From Margaritifera margaritifera (Eukaryota > Mollusca > Bivalvia > Unionida > Margaritiferidae), in the NCBI GenBank assembly GCA_029931535.1, contig JAQPZY010001610.1:2351001-2415000 (forward strand): a stretch of DNA of 64,000 nt, in the 5' to 3' direction. This document shows, in pieces, positions 1 to 14,000 of the stretch. Both the position numbers and the translations under genes were made by a program. Position 1 is the first letter of the stretch. Each line of letters starts with the position of its first letter. Below the pieces are notes generated by a model. The model worked only from the letters and a program-made list of their open reading frames with translations. It ran no database searches and was not told the origin of the DNA.

Positions 1-2037
1 AACTCAGTAACCCTTTTCCGAATTAAGCATTGTATAAAACTCTGACCGCGTCAAAAATGATCAAAGTCAAAAGTATGCATAGAAACAGATTTATTATAGA
101 TTTCTTCGCTTTGCATTCACAATTATTACTACTGTTCTGCCTTTTTTATTGGTAACATAGTGTTATATTACTAAACACTGCAAAACCTCACTAGGAATGA
201 TCTTTATTCATCTTTGTTTGTTTGTTTGTTTGTTTGTTTTTCTTTTTTGTTTTTTGTTTTTTTATATATTTTTTTTCTTTACATCGCTTGATAAAGAACA
301 TAAGTTGTATCATATATTCCATCATAATCTGGGTTTCGCGCATCTTATAAATCAATTCCTAAACAGCGACTGAAAACTTGCGTGAAAATTACATAATTGA
401 TCATCTCGCGCGCTGTTGTGAAGTCTCGAGAGATTACAATAGCTCTCTTCTTTATTTCAGGCGAACTTGTTTCGTGTGATGTTGAAGATGAAAGAAATAT
501 ATGGCTCACAAAGGAACCTGGGTTTTCTGCAAATTGGTAAAATTAAATCTTACAAATGAAAGTTTAATCCAATACTGACATGACCCCAACCACTGTGGGG
601 CAATAATCATGCAAGGGTTATATCATCATGTGACTAGCGTATTGTCCCAAGACAGGGGAGGGCCGGCAATTCATGGTAAATCAATTGGGGCATTCCGGAT
701 TTGGAATCTGAAGCGTTAATTAAAGATTTCACCAATATAATAGAACATAGCATTTTAATGGCTATTATAAATTTCTTATCCTTCCATTCAAGAAGTGAAA
801 GACACTAAAACAGCTTGTAAGGACTAGATACAGTTTCCCGGGCGTTGAAAATATAACATTTGGCGAGGTTCCCAATTTTCAATGCGGAAAACCATACATC
901 CCAATAAAAGATGATTGACCAATTAGATGGTTGAATTGATATTTTCCATTTTGAATAAATAAAGAAATTCTGCTAAATTATGAATAATGGGTCTGTGGAT
1001 AAAACTAGACCAAAACCTACATAACTATCTGGAAACTTTCATCAAGAAATAATTATACCTAGGGGACACTACTCATATGGTTTTACTAAAAGCAGAGATA
1101 TATGTAATATCTATGCTATATCTCTGCATTTAATATATTTATTTGTCTGTGCTAAAAGGTTTTACAGATCAAAGCATGGAGAATATTTCATTTTGAACCA
1201 ATCCTTCGAGATGAAGTTAGTGTGGGAGTGATGTGTCTATTGATGAATCCCCGCTCCATTCTTTATGTGTGCTGACGATCATTGCACCCCACCCCACTAC
1301 ACCCCCATTCCCTTTACTGTGGTGTTCAAGGGTCGATTGTGGGTGTGCTTGGGTTTACTGAAACGATCATTATATACATTTTGTGTCAGTACATTTCATT
1401 CTTGTACCTGTTAAGTTCGATTCTCTAATAGGTTCAGAATGACTAAATAGTAAATAATGTCACCCATGCCAGATCCGATGTTGACGTAGAGCTGTCAGCA
1501 TGAAATTTGCAAAGGAAACAAAGTCAACCAAAGTACTGACACGCAGAAGTAAAGACTAGACTTTCGGGGAGGCTAATGCCCCCTCCCCATCCCACTCCCC
1601 CCCCCCATTCCCCCAACACAAACATACACACATAATAGTACATGCTCAAATAAATCCGTTGCTAGTGATGGACCGGTGTGTGTAAGGCAATGATGGAAAT
1701 AATGTATCGAACCCCTCGATTAGATCTGTACATATGTTGTGCGATTTACAATTCTCATGTTTGTTTGGACAAAAAAAAACGTAAAAACTAACTTATCATT
1801 CCTTTCTGTCTGTCCATGTGTGCGTGCGTGTATGCGAGATTGCGGTATTGGATATGTGCGTTGACTGGTACCATACGTCATTTAGACGTATATCGTTTGG
1901 AATTAGTGTGCGTTGACCGGTACCATACTTCATTTGGATTTACATCGTTTGGGATTCGACTTTATACCTTTGAATAGGATTATAGTTTATAGATTTGCAC
2001 AACTATTGCAGAATTTTGATCTGCTTCCACGGACAGG
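1..2037. other. Gene-free stretch at the left edge
   Basis: No supportable gene. It contains a short (TTTG)n run near 216-240, a perfect 11-bp-arm hairpin near 1092-1128 (arms GCAGAGATATA and TATATCTCTGC), a C-rich tract near 1580-1615, and a pair of related sequences of about 70 bp at about 1858-1960 that share GCGTTGACNGGTACCATAC. Nothing else was recognised. Confidence 0.6.
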
Positions 2038-2425
2038 GAAAGGTTGTATGGATAGCAGGCAAGTTAGGTAGGGGAAGACGGGGATAGGATATATGGATGG
2101 TAAACAAGGAAGGAAGGGGAAGACGGGGATAGGATATATGGATAGTAGACAATGAATGTAGAAGAAGACAGGGATAGGATATATGGATAGTAGACAAAGA
2201 AGTAAAGGAGAAGACAGGGAAAGGATATATGGATAGTAGACAAGGAAGGTAGGAGAAGACAGGGAAAGGATATATGGATAGTAGACAAGGAAGGTAGGAG
2301 AAGACAGGGAAAGGATATATGGATAGTAGACAAGGAAGGTAGGAGAAGACAGGGAAAGGATATATGGATAGTAGACAAGGAAGGTAGGAGAAGACAATGA
2401 AAGGATATATGGACAGTAGCTTAGG
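2038..2425. repeat. Minisatellite, 45-bp unit
   Basis: About eight imperfect tandem copies of a purine-rich unit built on GTAGACAAGGAAGGTAGGAG followed by AAGACAGGGAAAGGATATATGGATA. The unit is 45 bp, a multiple of three, so several reverse-strand frames stay open as repetitive 15-residue peptides. These are artefacts of the repeat. Confidence 0.93.
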
Positions 2426-3360
2426 TAGCATGCTACCTTGATGTGGATTGATTGATTGATGGATTGATTGCTGTGTTGTAACGGTAGAGTTGATGATCTG
2501 TATAAACTATTTAAAAAATCGCAAATAATCTGCTCTACCATAGTTAGCATAGTTACCCAATCCCCTCCTGTTGATAACTTGTATCCCCATAACAGTTTCA
2601 AGTCAGTAAATAAAAATAAGTACATTCATTACTAACCTCCAAATAACAAAAACAAAACTTTAGACTCCACTCGGTAGGTACATCCTCTGTCCAACTTCCG
2701 ACAGTACAGTATCAGCTTCATAAAACGAACTTTTAATTTCTTATCAATCAAGGACAGTAAGTTATCAGAAGTTCGTCCGCAAGAAAAAGATGAAAGGGTA
2801 GGCTTCATTTACATGGTTGCGTAAAAATGTATTGAACACTCTATTATCGCTACCCTTCCATCTGCCCGTCCTTCCGTGCGTCTGTCCGTAACTACATGTC
2901 CTCCTAAAGCATTGAGTGGTAGTTCACCAAACTTGGTCCATAAGTTGTCCACGTAGTGACCATCTGCATAAGGGGTATGATATTTTAGCCCCTGCCATGA
3001 GGTCTCTGGAACGGGGTCAGCGGTCAAATATACAAAAACTGCAATTACAATGGTATTCTGGGAATATTTGTATTTTACCTAACATTACACATGCATTTGT
3101 GGGAAGAGAACGCATTATATATAAATAAAACGTATTTTGTGTTGCAACATTCAGGGGGGGGGGAGGTGGAGCAGGTCAGGGAAAGGGGAAGGGAACATGT
3201 AATAGAAAACATGTGATTTGTCATGGCAAGCGATGGAAGTAGCTCTAACAGTTGTGTTGTCTCTGAATTATATGTATTGCTGATGTTTTCAAATGGCAGT
3301 AATAGCTGGACTCATTGCATTACCTTTTTTAGTAAAGTGGTTGGGGTTGGGCTACAAGCT
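2426..3360. other. Gene-free stretch with an old interspersed repeat
   Basis: No gene seen. The part at about 2835-3030 (phrases such as CTGTCCGTAACTACATGTCC and ACCAAACTTGGTCCATAAG) has the look of a dispersed repeat that is often found near CTGTCCGTCTG-type sequences, also present at about 21990-22020. The family was not identified. Confidence 0.45.
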
Positions 3361-3367
3361 CATCATC

Positions 3368-3370
<3 letters not shown>

Positions 3371-3451
<81 letters not shown>
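3371..3451. repeat. (TA)n microsatellite
   Basis: About 40 uninterrupted TA units. Open frames through it are not coding. Confidence 0.98.
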
Positions 3452-3453
<2 letters not shown>

Positions 3454-3722
3454 CATTCATATTGCGAAAGTCTACCCGATTCTTTGATAAAATCTTCGTT
3501 TACAGTTAAATTAAATACAATATGCATTACATTAAACTAGACCATACCAGCGTCAAGCGGGATCCGCTTCGCCAGTAATGGACGAAAAAAAACAAAGTTC
3601 GGTTAGTAGTTAATTCATCAATTAACATGCTATATTTTTATGCAAGCCTACAGTCCGTGACATTTCATACGAGATCACTTCACCTTCATACGACCTCTGA
3701 CCTCTCCTTCTTAGTTAAGAAA

Positions 3723-3925
3723 TTCGGTTAACTGCTTATTGTCATGTAGATAGGTCAGGATAAGTGTCTATTGTACTGTAGATAGGTTAGAATAACTGCA
3801 TATTGTAATGTAGATAGGTCAGGATAACTGCCTATTGTAATGAAGATAGGTCAGGATAACTGCCTATTGTAATGTAGATAGGTCAGGATAACTGCCTATT
3901 GTAATATAGATAGGTCAGGAACCAT
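3723..3925. repeat. Minisatellite, about 33-bp unit
   Basis: About six imperfect copies of a unit containing GTAGATAGGTCAGGATAACT and GCCTATTGTAAT. The first copies are the most diverged and the middle copies nearly identical, as expected for slippage or unequal exchange. Confidence 0.9.
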
Positions 3926-4016
3926 ACGAAGAAAATCAGCTCATACTGGAGGTAATAACTGATTGATAGTTTGAAATATTTCCTGAGACAGATCACATAC
4001 CGGTTACGTTCTAAGA

Positions 4017-4019
<3 letters not shown>

Positions 4020-4089
<70 letters not shown>
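4020..4089. repeat. (CT)n microsatellite
   Basis: About 35 perfect CT units, followed by TG-rich sequence at 4120-4170. Confidence 0.98.
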
Positions 4090-4092
<3 letters not shown>

Positions 4093-4319
4093 GGATGAGG
4101 GTGTGCAGAAACAGATATGCTCCTGTATGTGTGTGAGTGTGTGTAAGTGGTGAGTGAGTGATAGAGAGATTTCATTGGCAGAAACGTAATTGTACCTGTA
4201 TTTCAGGAAGTTCTTTTTTATTTCTGTATTATTTTTTAAAATTTAGTTAGGTTGTTATTTTAGAGCTATAAAGAACATTAGTGTTTGTACCGGTAACTGT
4301 GTTACCCTTTTGAAATAAA

Positions 4320-4479
4320 CTATTATTATTATTATTATTATTAAATAATAGTGTGCTGTTTCAGTTGCCTCACCACAATTATACAAATGTAACTCAATCA
4401 TATGGTTGAAAAATAAATCATTATTCAGCATACCACAATTGGTTCTAACCGATGTATCGAGGAAGATTGAGAATATCTG

Positions 4480-4522
<43 letters not shown>

Positions 4523-4614
4523 CTTCATCGTCATCGTCGTCGTCGTCTTCTTCTTCATCGTCATCGTCGTCTTCATCATCATCGTCGTCATTACATACAC
4601 ACATTTATATATAG

Positions 4615-4670
<56 letters not shown>
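4320..4670. repeat. Compound microsatellites: (ATT)n, (AAT)n, (TCG/TCA)n, (TA)n
   Basis: A short (ATT)n run lies at about 4321-4344. From about 4481 there is (AAT)n to about 4522, then an interrupted TCATCG/TCGTCG tract to about 4590, and a (TA)n tract from about 4619 to 4668. The open frames here encode only homopolymeric residues. Confidence 0.93.
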
Positions 4671-4677
<7 letters not shown>

Positions 4678-5125
4678 TAAAAGCGCAAATACTAAACAGT
4701 TTCTGAATGTTTCGAGCTAAACAAGCTCGTCATAAGGGGAAGAAGAAACACCTTACATCCACAAAACAAACATTAATCACAAACGCCAAGAGTAATTCTT
4801 AACTCCTACATGTTTTGTATGACACGGGGACACTACAAACAAAGGATAAAAATGAAAGCAAGAAAGAAGAACAAATTGAAAAACGGTCTTAAAACGGGTA
4901 ATCTACATATTTATTTTATATTGTCGTCAGCCCAACAAAGTTGTATAAGAAAAATCAAAGAAGGGATTATCGTACCTATCGCACAGAGAACCAAAATGTT
5001 TTGACCTAATTCCAGGCATACCCTCCCCCAATAGTGGTCAACGTGTACATACATAAACATATACTAATCACATATATACGCATTTCAACATGTCAACATA
5101 TACTGATTACAGATATACACATTTC
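4671..5125. other. Gene-free stretch
   Basis: Nothing recognised apart from two related CATATACTAATCACATATAT-like phrases at about 5057-5115, which may be decayed repeats adjoining the next minisatellite. Confidence 0.5.
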
Positions 5126-6405
5126 ATTCTGTTCGCCTGCAGACTAACACACTCTGACATTACATTATGTTCACCTGCAGACTAACACACACTGACATTA
5201 CATTTTGTTCAGCTGCAGACTAACACACTCGGACATTATATATGTTCACCTGCAGACTAACACACTCTGATATTACATTATGTTCACCTGCAGACTAACA
5301 CACTCTGACATTATATATGTTCACATGCAGACTAACACACTCTGACATTATATATGTTCACCTGCAGACTAGCACACTCCGACATTATATATGTTCACAT
5401 GCAGACTAGCACACTCTGACATTATATATGTTCACATGCAGACTAACACTGACATTACTTCTGTTTGGCTGCAGGCTAACACACTCTGATATTATATATG
5501 TTCAAATGCGGACTAACACTGACATTACTTCTGTTTGGCTGCAGACTAACACACTCTGATATTATATATGTTCAAATGCGGACTAACACTGACATCACTT
5601 CTGTTCGGCTGCAGACTAACACACTCTGATATTATATATGTTCACATGCAGACTAACACTGACATTACCCTGTTCGGCTGCAGACTAACACACTCTGATA
5701 TTATATCTTTTCACCTGCAGACTAACACACTCTGATATTATATCTTTTCACCTGCAGACTAACACACTCTGATATTATATCTTTTCACCTGCAGACTAAC
5801 ACACTCTGATATTATATATGTTCACATGCAGACTAACACACTCTGATATTATATATGTTCACATGCAGACTAACACACTCTGATATTATATATGTTCACA
5901 TGCAGACTAACACACTCTGATATTATATATGTTCACATGCAGACTAACACTGACATTACCCTGTTCGGCTGCAGACTAACACACTCTGATATTATATCTT
6001 TTCACCTGCAGACTAACACACTCTGATATTATATCTTTTCACCTGCAGACTAACACACTCTGATATTATATATGTTCACCTGCAGACTAACACACTCTGA
6101 TATTATATATGTTCACATGCAGACTCACACACTCTGACATTATATCTTTTCACATGCAGACTAACACACTCTGATATTATATATGTTCACCTGCAGACTA
6201 ACACACTCTGATATTATATATGTTCACATGCAGACTAACACACTCTGATATTATATATGTTCACATGCAGACTAACACACTCTGATATTATATATGTTCA
6301 CATGCAGACTAACACACTCTGATATTATATCTTTTCACATGCAGACTAACACACTCTGATATTATATATGTTCACCTGCAGACTAACACACTCTGACATC
6401 ATTGA
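5126..6405. repeat. Minisatellite, about 37-bp unit
   Basis: About 34 tandem copies of a unit built on TTCACCTGCAGACTAACACA then CTCTGATATTATATATG. Variants alternate between CACCTGCAG and CACATGCAG, between TGATATT and TGACATT, and a shorter form containing CTGTTCGGCTGCAG occurs at about 5455-5680 and 5955. Groups of the same variants recur, showing block duplication inside the array. Confidence 0.95.
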
Positions 6406-6449
6406 CTATATGATGCCGAGAAAATGGGAGCTAAGTGCCTTTTCCCCAA

Positions 6450-6550
6450 GCACACACCGAGGTAACTGACCCGGGATGGCCATGGTAGACATTGAACCTG
6501 TGACCCTTGGATTACAAGTCCGAGGGTATTCTGAGATACAGCTACTCCCG
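6450..6550 (-). mobile_element. tRNA-derived SINE fragment
   Basis: On the reverse strand the segment has a tRNA-like head: a GTATCTCAGA-type A box, then CGGACTTGTAATCCAAGG around an anticodon-like TGT, then AGGTTCAATGTC as a degraded B box, and a tail with CCCGGGTC. The same arrangement recurs at 26415-26520, so this is a dispersed SINE family and not a functional tRNA gene. A tRNA-Thr origin is a guess from the anticodon loop. Confidence 0.7.
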
Positions 6551-7311
6551 ACGTGAGAAAAAAACATCAGGGAGAGTCAAAATAGAAGTTTCAGAATTTT
6601 ATGGACTTTATCAATTATGGCTAGATATTAATTTTATGTTTCCCCATATGATACAGCCGTAGTCTATAGGCGGTATATCCTGAAAAATAAAGTTCAAGTG
6701 ATTGGGGAGGTAGAAATCTAGACTGGAATTTTACCAGAGTAATTCTTTTGACGACCATTGCACATAGGTGATTGACATGTGAATGAATTTCAAATGAGGT
6801 GTTCATCAATACAGACACCAATAAATATTTGCTTTTTAACGCTAGACAAGTAACAGTCAATTAGAATGAGAAGTAAGTCCAGGTCAGTGGATAGATGCTA
6901 TCTTGTTCCGATTAGTATACATTTCGTTTTTGATGTATTGATATATTCTGTTTTGTTTACACCAAACAGATGCATTGTTAAAATCAAATTTAAGTTTATG
7001 TTCAATGGAGTTGAGAGGTTTACCAGATGTGTATAGTGTTTAAGAAAATATTCTTAAATAGTTAATGACCGGAAGTCATCGGAGAGGTTGGAGCATGTGT
7101 ATCCTTGCAGGTAAACTCCTTGTCAAAACACTGCGACATTTGTATTGTTCCGAGCGCTTTGAATGTTCAAGAATGAATCGAATGCATACAGCTCGCGTAC
7201 AACGGATGAAAGAATGATAAGACAATAATGCATACAGCTCGCGTACAACGGATGAAAGAATGATAAGACAAAATTTTAGCTTGAGGGAACTCTTTATAGT
7301 CATTTCTGAAT
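6551..7311. other. Gene-free stretch with a 46-bp tandem duplication
   Basis: No gene seen. Positions 7181-7225 and 7227-7271 are two essentially identical copies of a sequence beginning AATGCATACAGCTCGCGTAC and ending ATGATAAGACAA, a simple recent tandem duplication. Confidence 0.7.
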
Positions 7312-7955
7312 GCCGTATGTATTTCTACATATTTAGATGCCGTATGTATTTCTACATATTTGGATGCCGTAGGTATATCTACATATTTAGATGCCGTAGG
7401 TATTTCTACATATTTAGATGCCGTATGTATTTCTACATATTTAGATGCCGTATGTATTTCTACATATTTAGATGCCGTATGTATTTCTACATATTTAGAT
7501 GCCGTAGGTATTTCTACATATTTAGATGCCGTAGGTATTTCTACATATTTAGATGCCGTATGTATTTCTACATATTTAGATGCCGTATGTATTTCTACAT
7601 ATTTAGATGCCGTATGTATTTCTACATATTTAGATGCCGTATGTATTTCTACATATTTAGATGCCGTATGTATTTCTACATATTTAGATGCCGTAGGTAT
7701 TTCTACATATTTAGATGCCGTAGGTTTTTCTACATATTTAGATGCCGTATGTATTTCTACATATTTAGATGCCGTAGGTATTCCTACATATTTAGATGCC
7801 GTATGTATTTCTACATATTTAGATACCGTATGTATTCATGCATATTTAGATGCCGTATGTATTTCTACATATTTAGATGCCGTATGTATTTCTACATATT
7901 TAGATGCCGTATGTATTCATGCATATTTAGATGCCATATGTATTTCTACATATGT
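7312..7955. repeat. Minisatellite, 27-bp unit
   Basis: About 24 copies of a unit reading AGATGCCGTATGTATTTCTA then CATATTT. Alternatives are GTAGGTATTTC and, near 7835 and 7915, GTATTCATGCATATT. Because 27 is a multiple of three and the unit lacks stops in two frames, it stays open for over 230 codons in two frames at once. That overlap, the absence of any start context and the perfect periodicity argue against coding. Confidence 0.95.
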
Positions 7956-8071
7956 ATATGTGTCTTGGGATAAAAGTCTCAGTGGAATTAGAAAACCTAC
8001 ATTGAGGGTGAAGTCATCGTCAAGTCTCAGGGAATTCGAAAACTTCCTCACATTAAAGGTGACGGCATCAT

Positions 8072-11000
8072 GAAGCTACTTGTTATATTGAATTGATTGC
8101 ATTGTCCTACCTTGTAAAACATTCCAAGCTACTTGTTATATTGAATTGATTGCATTGTCCTACCTTGTATAACATTCCAAGCTACTTGTTATATTGAATT
8201 GATTGCATTGTCCTACCTTGTATAACATTACAAGATACGTGTTATATTGAATTGATTGTATTATCCTACCTTGTATAATATTCCAAGCTACTTGTTATAT
8301 TGAATTGATTGCATTGTCCTACCTTGTATAACATTCCAAGCTACGTGTTATATTGAATTGATTGTATTATTCTACCTTGTATAACATTCCAAGCTACTTG
8401 TTATATTGAATTGACTGCATTGTCCTACCTTGTATAACATTCCAAGCTACTTGTTATATTGAATTGATTGTATTATCCTACCTTGTATAACATTCCAAGC
8501 TACGTGTTATATTGAATTGATTGGATTATTATACCTTGTATAACATTCCAAGCTACTTGTTATATTGAATTGATTGTATTATCCTACCTTGTATAACATT
8601 CCAAGCTACGTGTTATATTGAATTGATTGGATTATTATACCTTGTATAACATTCCAAGCTACTTGTTATATTGAATTGATTGTATTATCCTACCTTGTAT
8701 AACATTCCAAGCTACTTGTTATATTGAATTGATTGTATTATTATACCTTGTATAACATTCCAAGCTACGTGTTATATTGAATTGATTGTATTATCCTACC
8801 TTGTATAACATTCCAAGCTACTTGTTATATTGAATTGATTGTATTATCCTACCTTGTATAACATTCCAAGCTACTTGTTATATTGAATTGACTGCATTGT
8901 CCTACCTTGTATAACATTCCAAGCTACTTGTTATATTGAATTGATTGTATTATCCTACCTTGTATAACATTCCAAGCTACGTGTTATATTGAATTGATTG
9001 GATTATTATACCTTGTATAACATTCCAAGCTACTTGTTATATTGAATTGATTGTATTATCCTACCTTGTATAACATTCCAAGCTACTTGTTATATTGAAT
9101 TGATTGTATTATTATACCTTGTATAACATTACAAGCTACGTGTTATATTGAATTGATTGCATTGTCCTACCTTGTATAACATTCCAAGCTACTTGTTATA
9201 TTGAATTGATTGTATTATCCTACCTTGTATAACATTCCAAGCTACTTGTTATATTGAATTAATTGTATTATTCTACCTTGTATAACATTACAAGCTACTT
9301 GTTATATTGAATTGATTGTATTATTCTACCTTGTATAACATTACAAGCTACTTGTTATATTGAATTGACTGTATTATCCTACCTTGTATAACATTACAAG
9401 CTACTTGTTATATTGAATTAATTGTATTATTCTACCTTGTATAACATTACAAGCTACTTGTTATATTGAATTGACTGTATTATTCTACCTTGTATAACAT
9501 TCCAAGCTACTTGTTATATTGAATTGATTGTATTATTCTACCTTGTGTAATATTCCAAGCTACTTGTTATATTGAATTGATTGTATTATTATACCTTGTA
9601 TAACATTCCAAGCTACTTGTTATATTGAATTGATTGTATTATTATACCTTGTATAACATTCCAAGCTACTTGTTATATTGAATTGATTGTATTATTATAC
9701 CTTGTATATTATTCCAAGCTACTTGTTATATTGAATTGATTGTATTATTATACCTTGTATAACATTACAAGCTACTTGTTATATTGAATTGACTGTATTA
9801 TCCTACCTTGTATAACATTCCAAGCTACTTGTTATATTGAATTGATTGTATTATTATACCTTGTATAACATTACAAGCTACTTGTTATATTGAATTGACT
9901 GTATTATCCTACCTTGTATAACATTACAAGCTACTTGTTATATTGAATTGATTGCATTGTCCTACCTTGTATAACATTCCAAGCTACTTGTTATATTGAA
10001 TTGATTGCATTGTCCTACCTTGTATAATATTCCAAGCTACTTGTTATATTGAATTGATTGTATTATTCTACCTTGTATAATATTCCAAGCTACTTGTTAT
10101 ATTGAATTGATTGCATTGTCCTACCTTGTATACCATTACAAGCTACTTGTTATATTGAATTGATTGTATTATTATACCTTGTATAATATTCCAAAACTAC
10201 TTGTTATATTGAATTGATTGCATTGTCCTACCTTGTATACCATTACAAACTACGTGTTATATTGAATTGATTGCATTGTCCTACCTTGTATAACATTCCA
10301 AGCTACTTGTTATATTGAATTGATTGTATTATTATACCTTGTATAATATTCCAAGCTACTTGTTATATTGAATTGATTGTATTATTATACCTTGTATAAC
10401 ATTCCAAGCTACTTGTTATATTGAATTGATTGCATTGTCCTACCTTGTATAACATTCCAAGCTACTTGTTATATTGAATTGATTGTATTATTATACCTTG
10501 TATGACATTACAAGCTACTTGTTATATTGAATTGATTGTATTATTATACCTTGTATAATATTCCAAAACTACTTGTTATATTGAATTGATTGCATTGTCC
10601 TACCTTGTATACCATTACAAGCTACGTGTTATATTGAATTGATTGCATTGTCCTACCTTGTATAACATTCCAAGCTACTTGTTATATTGAATTGATTGTA
10701 TTATTATACCTTGTATAACATTCCAAGCTACTTGTTATATTGAATTGATTGCATTGTCCTACCTTGTATAATATTCCAAGCTACTTGTTATATTGAATTG
10801 ATTGCATTGTCCTACCTTGTATAATATTCCAAGCTACTTGTTATATTGAATTGATTGCATTAACCTACCTTGTATACCATTACAAGCTACTTGTTATATT
10901 GAATTGATTGTATTATTATACCTTGTATAATATTCCAAAACTACTTGTTATATTGAATTGATTGCATTGTCCTACCTTGTATAACATTCCAAGCTACGTG

Positions 11001-14000
11001 TTATATTGAATTGATTGCATTGTCCTACCTTGTATAACATTCCAAGCTACGTGTTATATTGAATTGATTGTATTATTCTACCTTGTATAATATTCCAAGC
11101 TACTTGTTATATTGAATTGATTGTATTATTCTACCTTGTATAACATTCCAAGCTACGTGTTATATTGAATTGATTGTATTATTCTACCTAGTATAACATT
11201 CCAAGCTACGTGTTATATTGAATTGATTGCATTGTCCTACCTTGTATAACATTCCAAGCTACGTGTTATATTGAATTGATTGTATTATTCTACCTTGTAT
11301 AATATTCCAAGCTACGTGTTATATTGAATTGATTGTATTATTCTACCTTGTATATTATTCCAAGCTACGTGTTATATTGAATTGATTGCATTGTCCTACC
11401 TTGTATAACATTCCAAGCTACGTGTTATATTGAATTGATTGTATTATTCTACCTTGTATAATATTCCAAGCTACGTGTTATATTGAATTGATTGTATTAT
11501 TCTACCTTGTATAACATTCCAAGCTACTTGTTATATTGAATTGATTGCATTGTCCTACCTTGTATAACATTCCAAACTACTTGTTATATTGAATTGATTG
11601 TATTATCCTACCTTGTGTAATATTCCAAGCTACTTGTTATATTGAATTAATTGTATTATTCTACCTTGTATAACATTACAAGCTACGTGTTATATTGAAT
11701 TGATTGTATTATCCTACCTTGTATAACATTCCAAGCTACGTGTTATATTGAATTAATTGTATTATTCTACCTTGTATAACATTCCAAGCTACTTGTTATA
11801 TTGAATTGATTGTATTATTCTACCTTGTATAACATTCCAAGCTACGTGTTATATTGAATTGATTGCATAGTCCTACCTTGTGTAACATTACAAGCTACTT
11901 GTTATATTGAATTAATTGCATTGTCCTACCTTGTATAACATTACAAGCTACGTGTTATATTGAATTGATTGTATTATTCTACCTTGTGTAACATTACAAG
12001 CTACTTGTTATATTGAATTAATTGTATTATTCTACCTTGTATACCATTCCAAACTACGTGTTATATTGAATTGATTGTATTATTCTACCTTGTATAACAT
12101 TACAAGCTACTTGTTATATTGAATTAATTGTATTATTCTACCTTGTATACCATTCCAAGCTACGTGTTATATTGAATTGATTGTATTATTCTACCTTGTA
12201 TAACATTACAAGCTACGTGTTATATTGAATTGATTGTATTATTATACCTTGTATAACATTCCAAGCTACTTGTTATATTGAATTGATTGCATTGTCCTAC
12301 CTTGTATAACATTCCAAGCTACTTGTTATATTGAATTGATTGTATTATTATACCTTGTATAACATTCCAAGCTACTTGTTATATTGAATTGATTGTATTA
12401 TTCTACCTTGTATAACATTCCAAGCTACGTGTTATATTGAATTGATTGTATTATTATACCTTGTATAACATTCCAAGCTACTTGTTATATTGAATTGATT
12501 GCATTGTCCTACCTTGTATAACATTACAAGCTACTTGTTATATTGAATTGATTGTATTATTATACCTTGTATAACATTCCAAGCTACTTGTTATATTGAA
12601 TTGATTGCATTGTCCTACCTTGTATAACATTCCAAGCTACTTGTTATATTGAATTGATTGCATTGTCCTACCTTGTATAACATTCCAAGCTACTTGTTAT
12701 ATTGAATTGATTGTATTATTATACATTGTATAACATTCCAAGCTACTTGTTATATTGAATTGATTGCATTGTCCTACCTTGTATAACATTACAAGCTACT
12801 TGTTATATTGAATTGATTGTATTATTCTACCTTGTGTAATATTCCAAAACTACGTGTTATATTGAATTAATTGTATTATTCTACCTTGTATAACATTCCA
12901 AGCTACTTGTTATATTGAATTGATTGTATTATTCTACCTTGTATAATATTCCAAGCTACTTGTTATATTGAATTGATTGCATTGTCCTACCTTGTATAAT
13001 ATTCCAAAACTACTTGTTATATTGAATTGATTGTATTATTCTACCTTGTATAACATTCCAAGCTACTTGTTATATTGAATTGATTGTATTATCCTACCTT
13101 GTATAACATTCCAAGCTACGTGTTATATTGAATTGATTGTATTATTCTACCTTGTATAACATTACAAGCTACGTGTTATATTGAATTGATTGTATTATTC
13201 TACCTTGTATATTATTACAAGCTACGTGTTATATTGAATTGATTGTATTATTCTACCTTGTATAACATTCCAAGCTACTTGTTATATTGAATTGATTGTA
13301 TTATTCTACCTTGTATAACATTACAAGCTACGTGTTATATTGAATTGATTGTATTATTCTACCTTGTATAACATTACAAGCTACGTGTTATATTGAATTG
13401 ATTGTATTATTCTACCTTGTATAACATTACAAGCTACGTGTTATATTGAATTGATTGTATTATTCTACCTTGTATAACATTCCAAGCTACGTGTTATATT
13501 GAATTGATTGTATTATTCTACCTAGTATAACATTCCAAGCTACTTGTTATATTGAATTCATTGTATTATTCTACCTTGTATAACATTCCAAGCTACTTGT
13601 TATATTGAATTGATTGTATTATTCTACCTAGTATAACATTCCAAGCTACTTGTTATATTGAATTCATTGTATTATTCTACCTTGTATAACATTACAAGCT
13701 ACGTGTTATATTGAATTGATTGTATTATTCTACCTAGTATAACATTCCAAGCTACTTGTTATATTGAATTCATTGTATTATTCTACCTTGTATAACATTC
13801 CAAGCTACGTGTTATATTGAATTGATTGTATTATCCTACCTTGTATAACATTCCAAGCTACTTGTTATATTGAATTCATTGTATTATTCTACCTTGTATA
13901 ACATTACAAGCTACGTGTTATATTGAATTGATTGTATTATTCTACCTTGTATAATATTCCAAAACTACTTGTTATATTGAATTGATTGTATTATTCTACC

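Noticed and set aside
1987..2625. Repetitive reverse-strand open frames up to 212 codons
   Set aside because: They follow the 45-bp minisatellite in three frames; not coding.
3371..3451. Open frames of repeated Tyr-Ile in (TA)n tracts here and at 33.8, 36.5 and 58.9 kb
   Set aside because: Microsatellite artefacts.
7260..8073. Two overlapping 237-codon open frames
   Set aside because: They are produced by a 27-bp minisatellite (a multiple of three without stops) and are open in two frames at once; no start context or domain.
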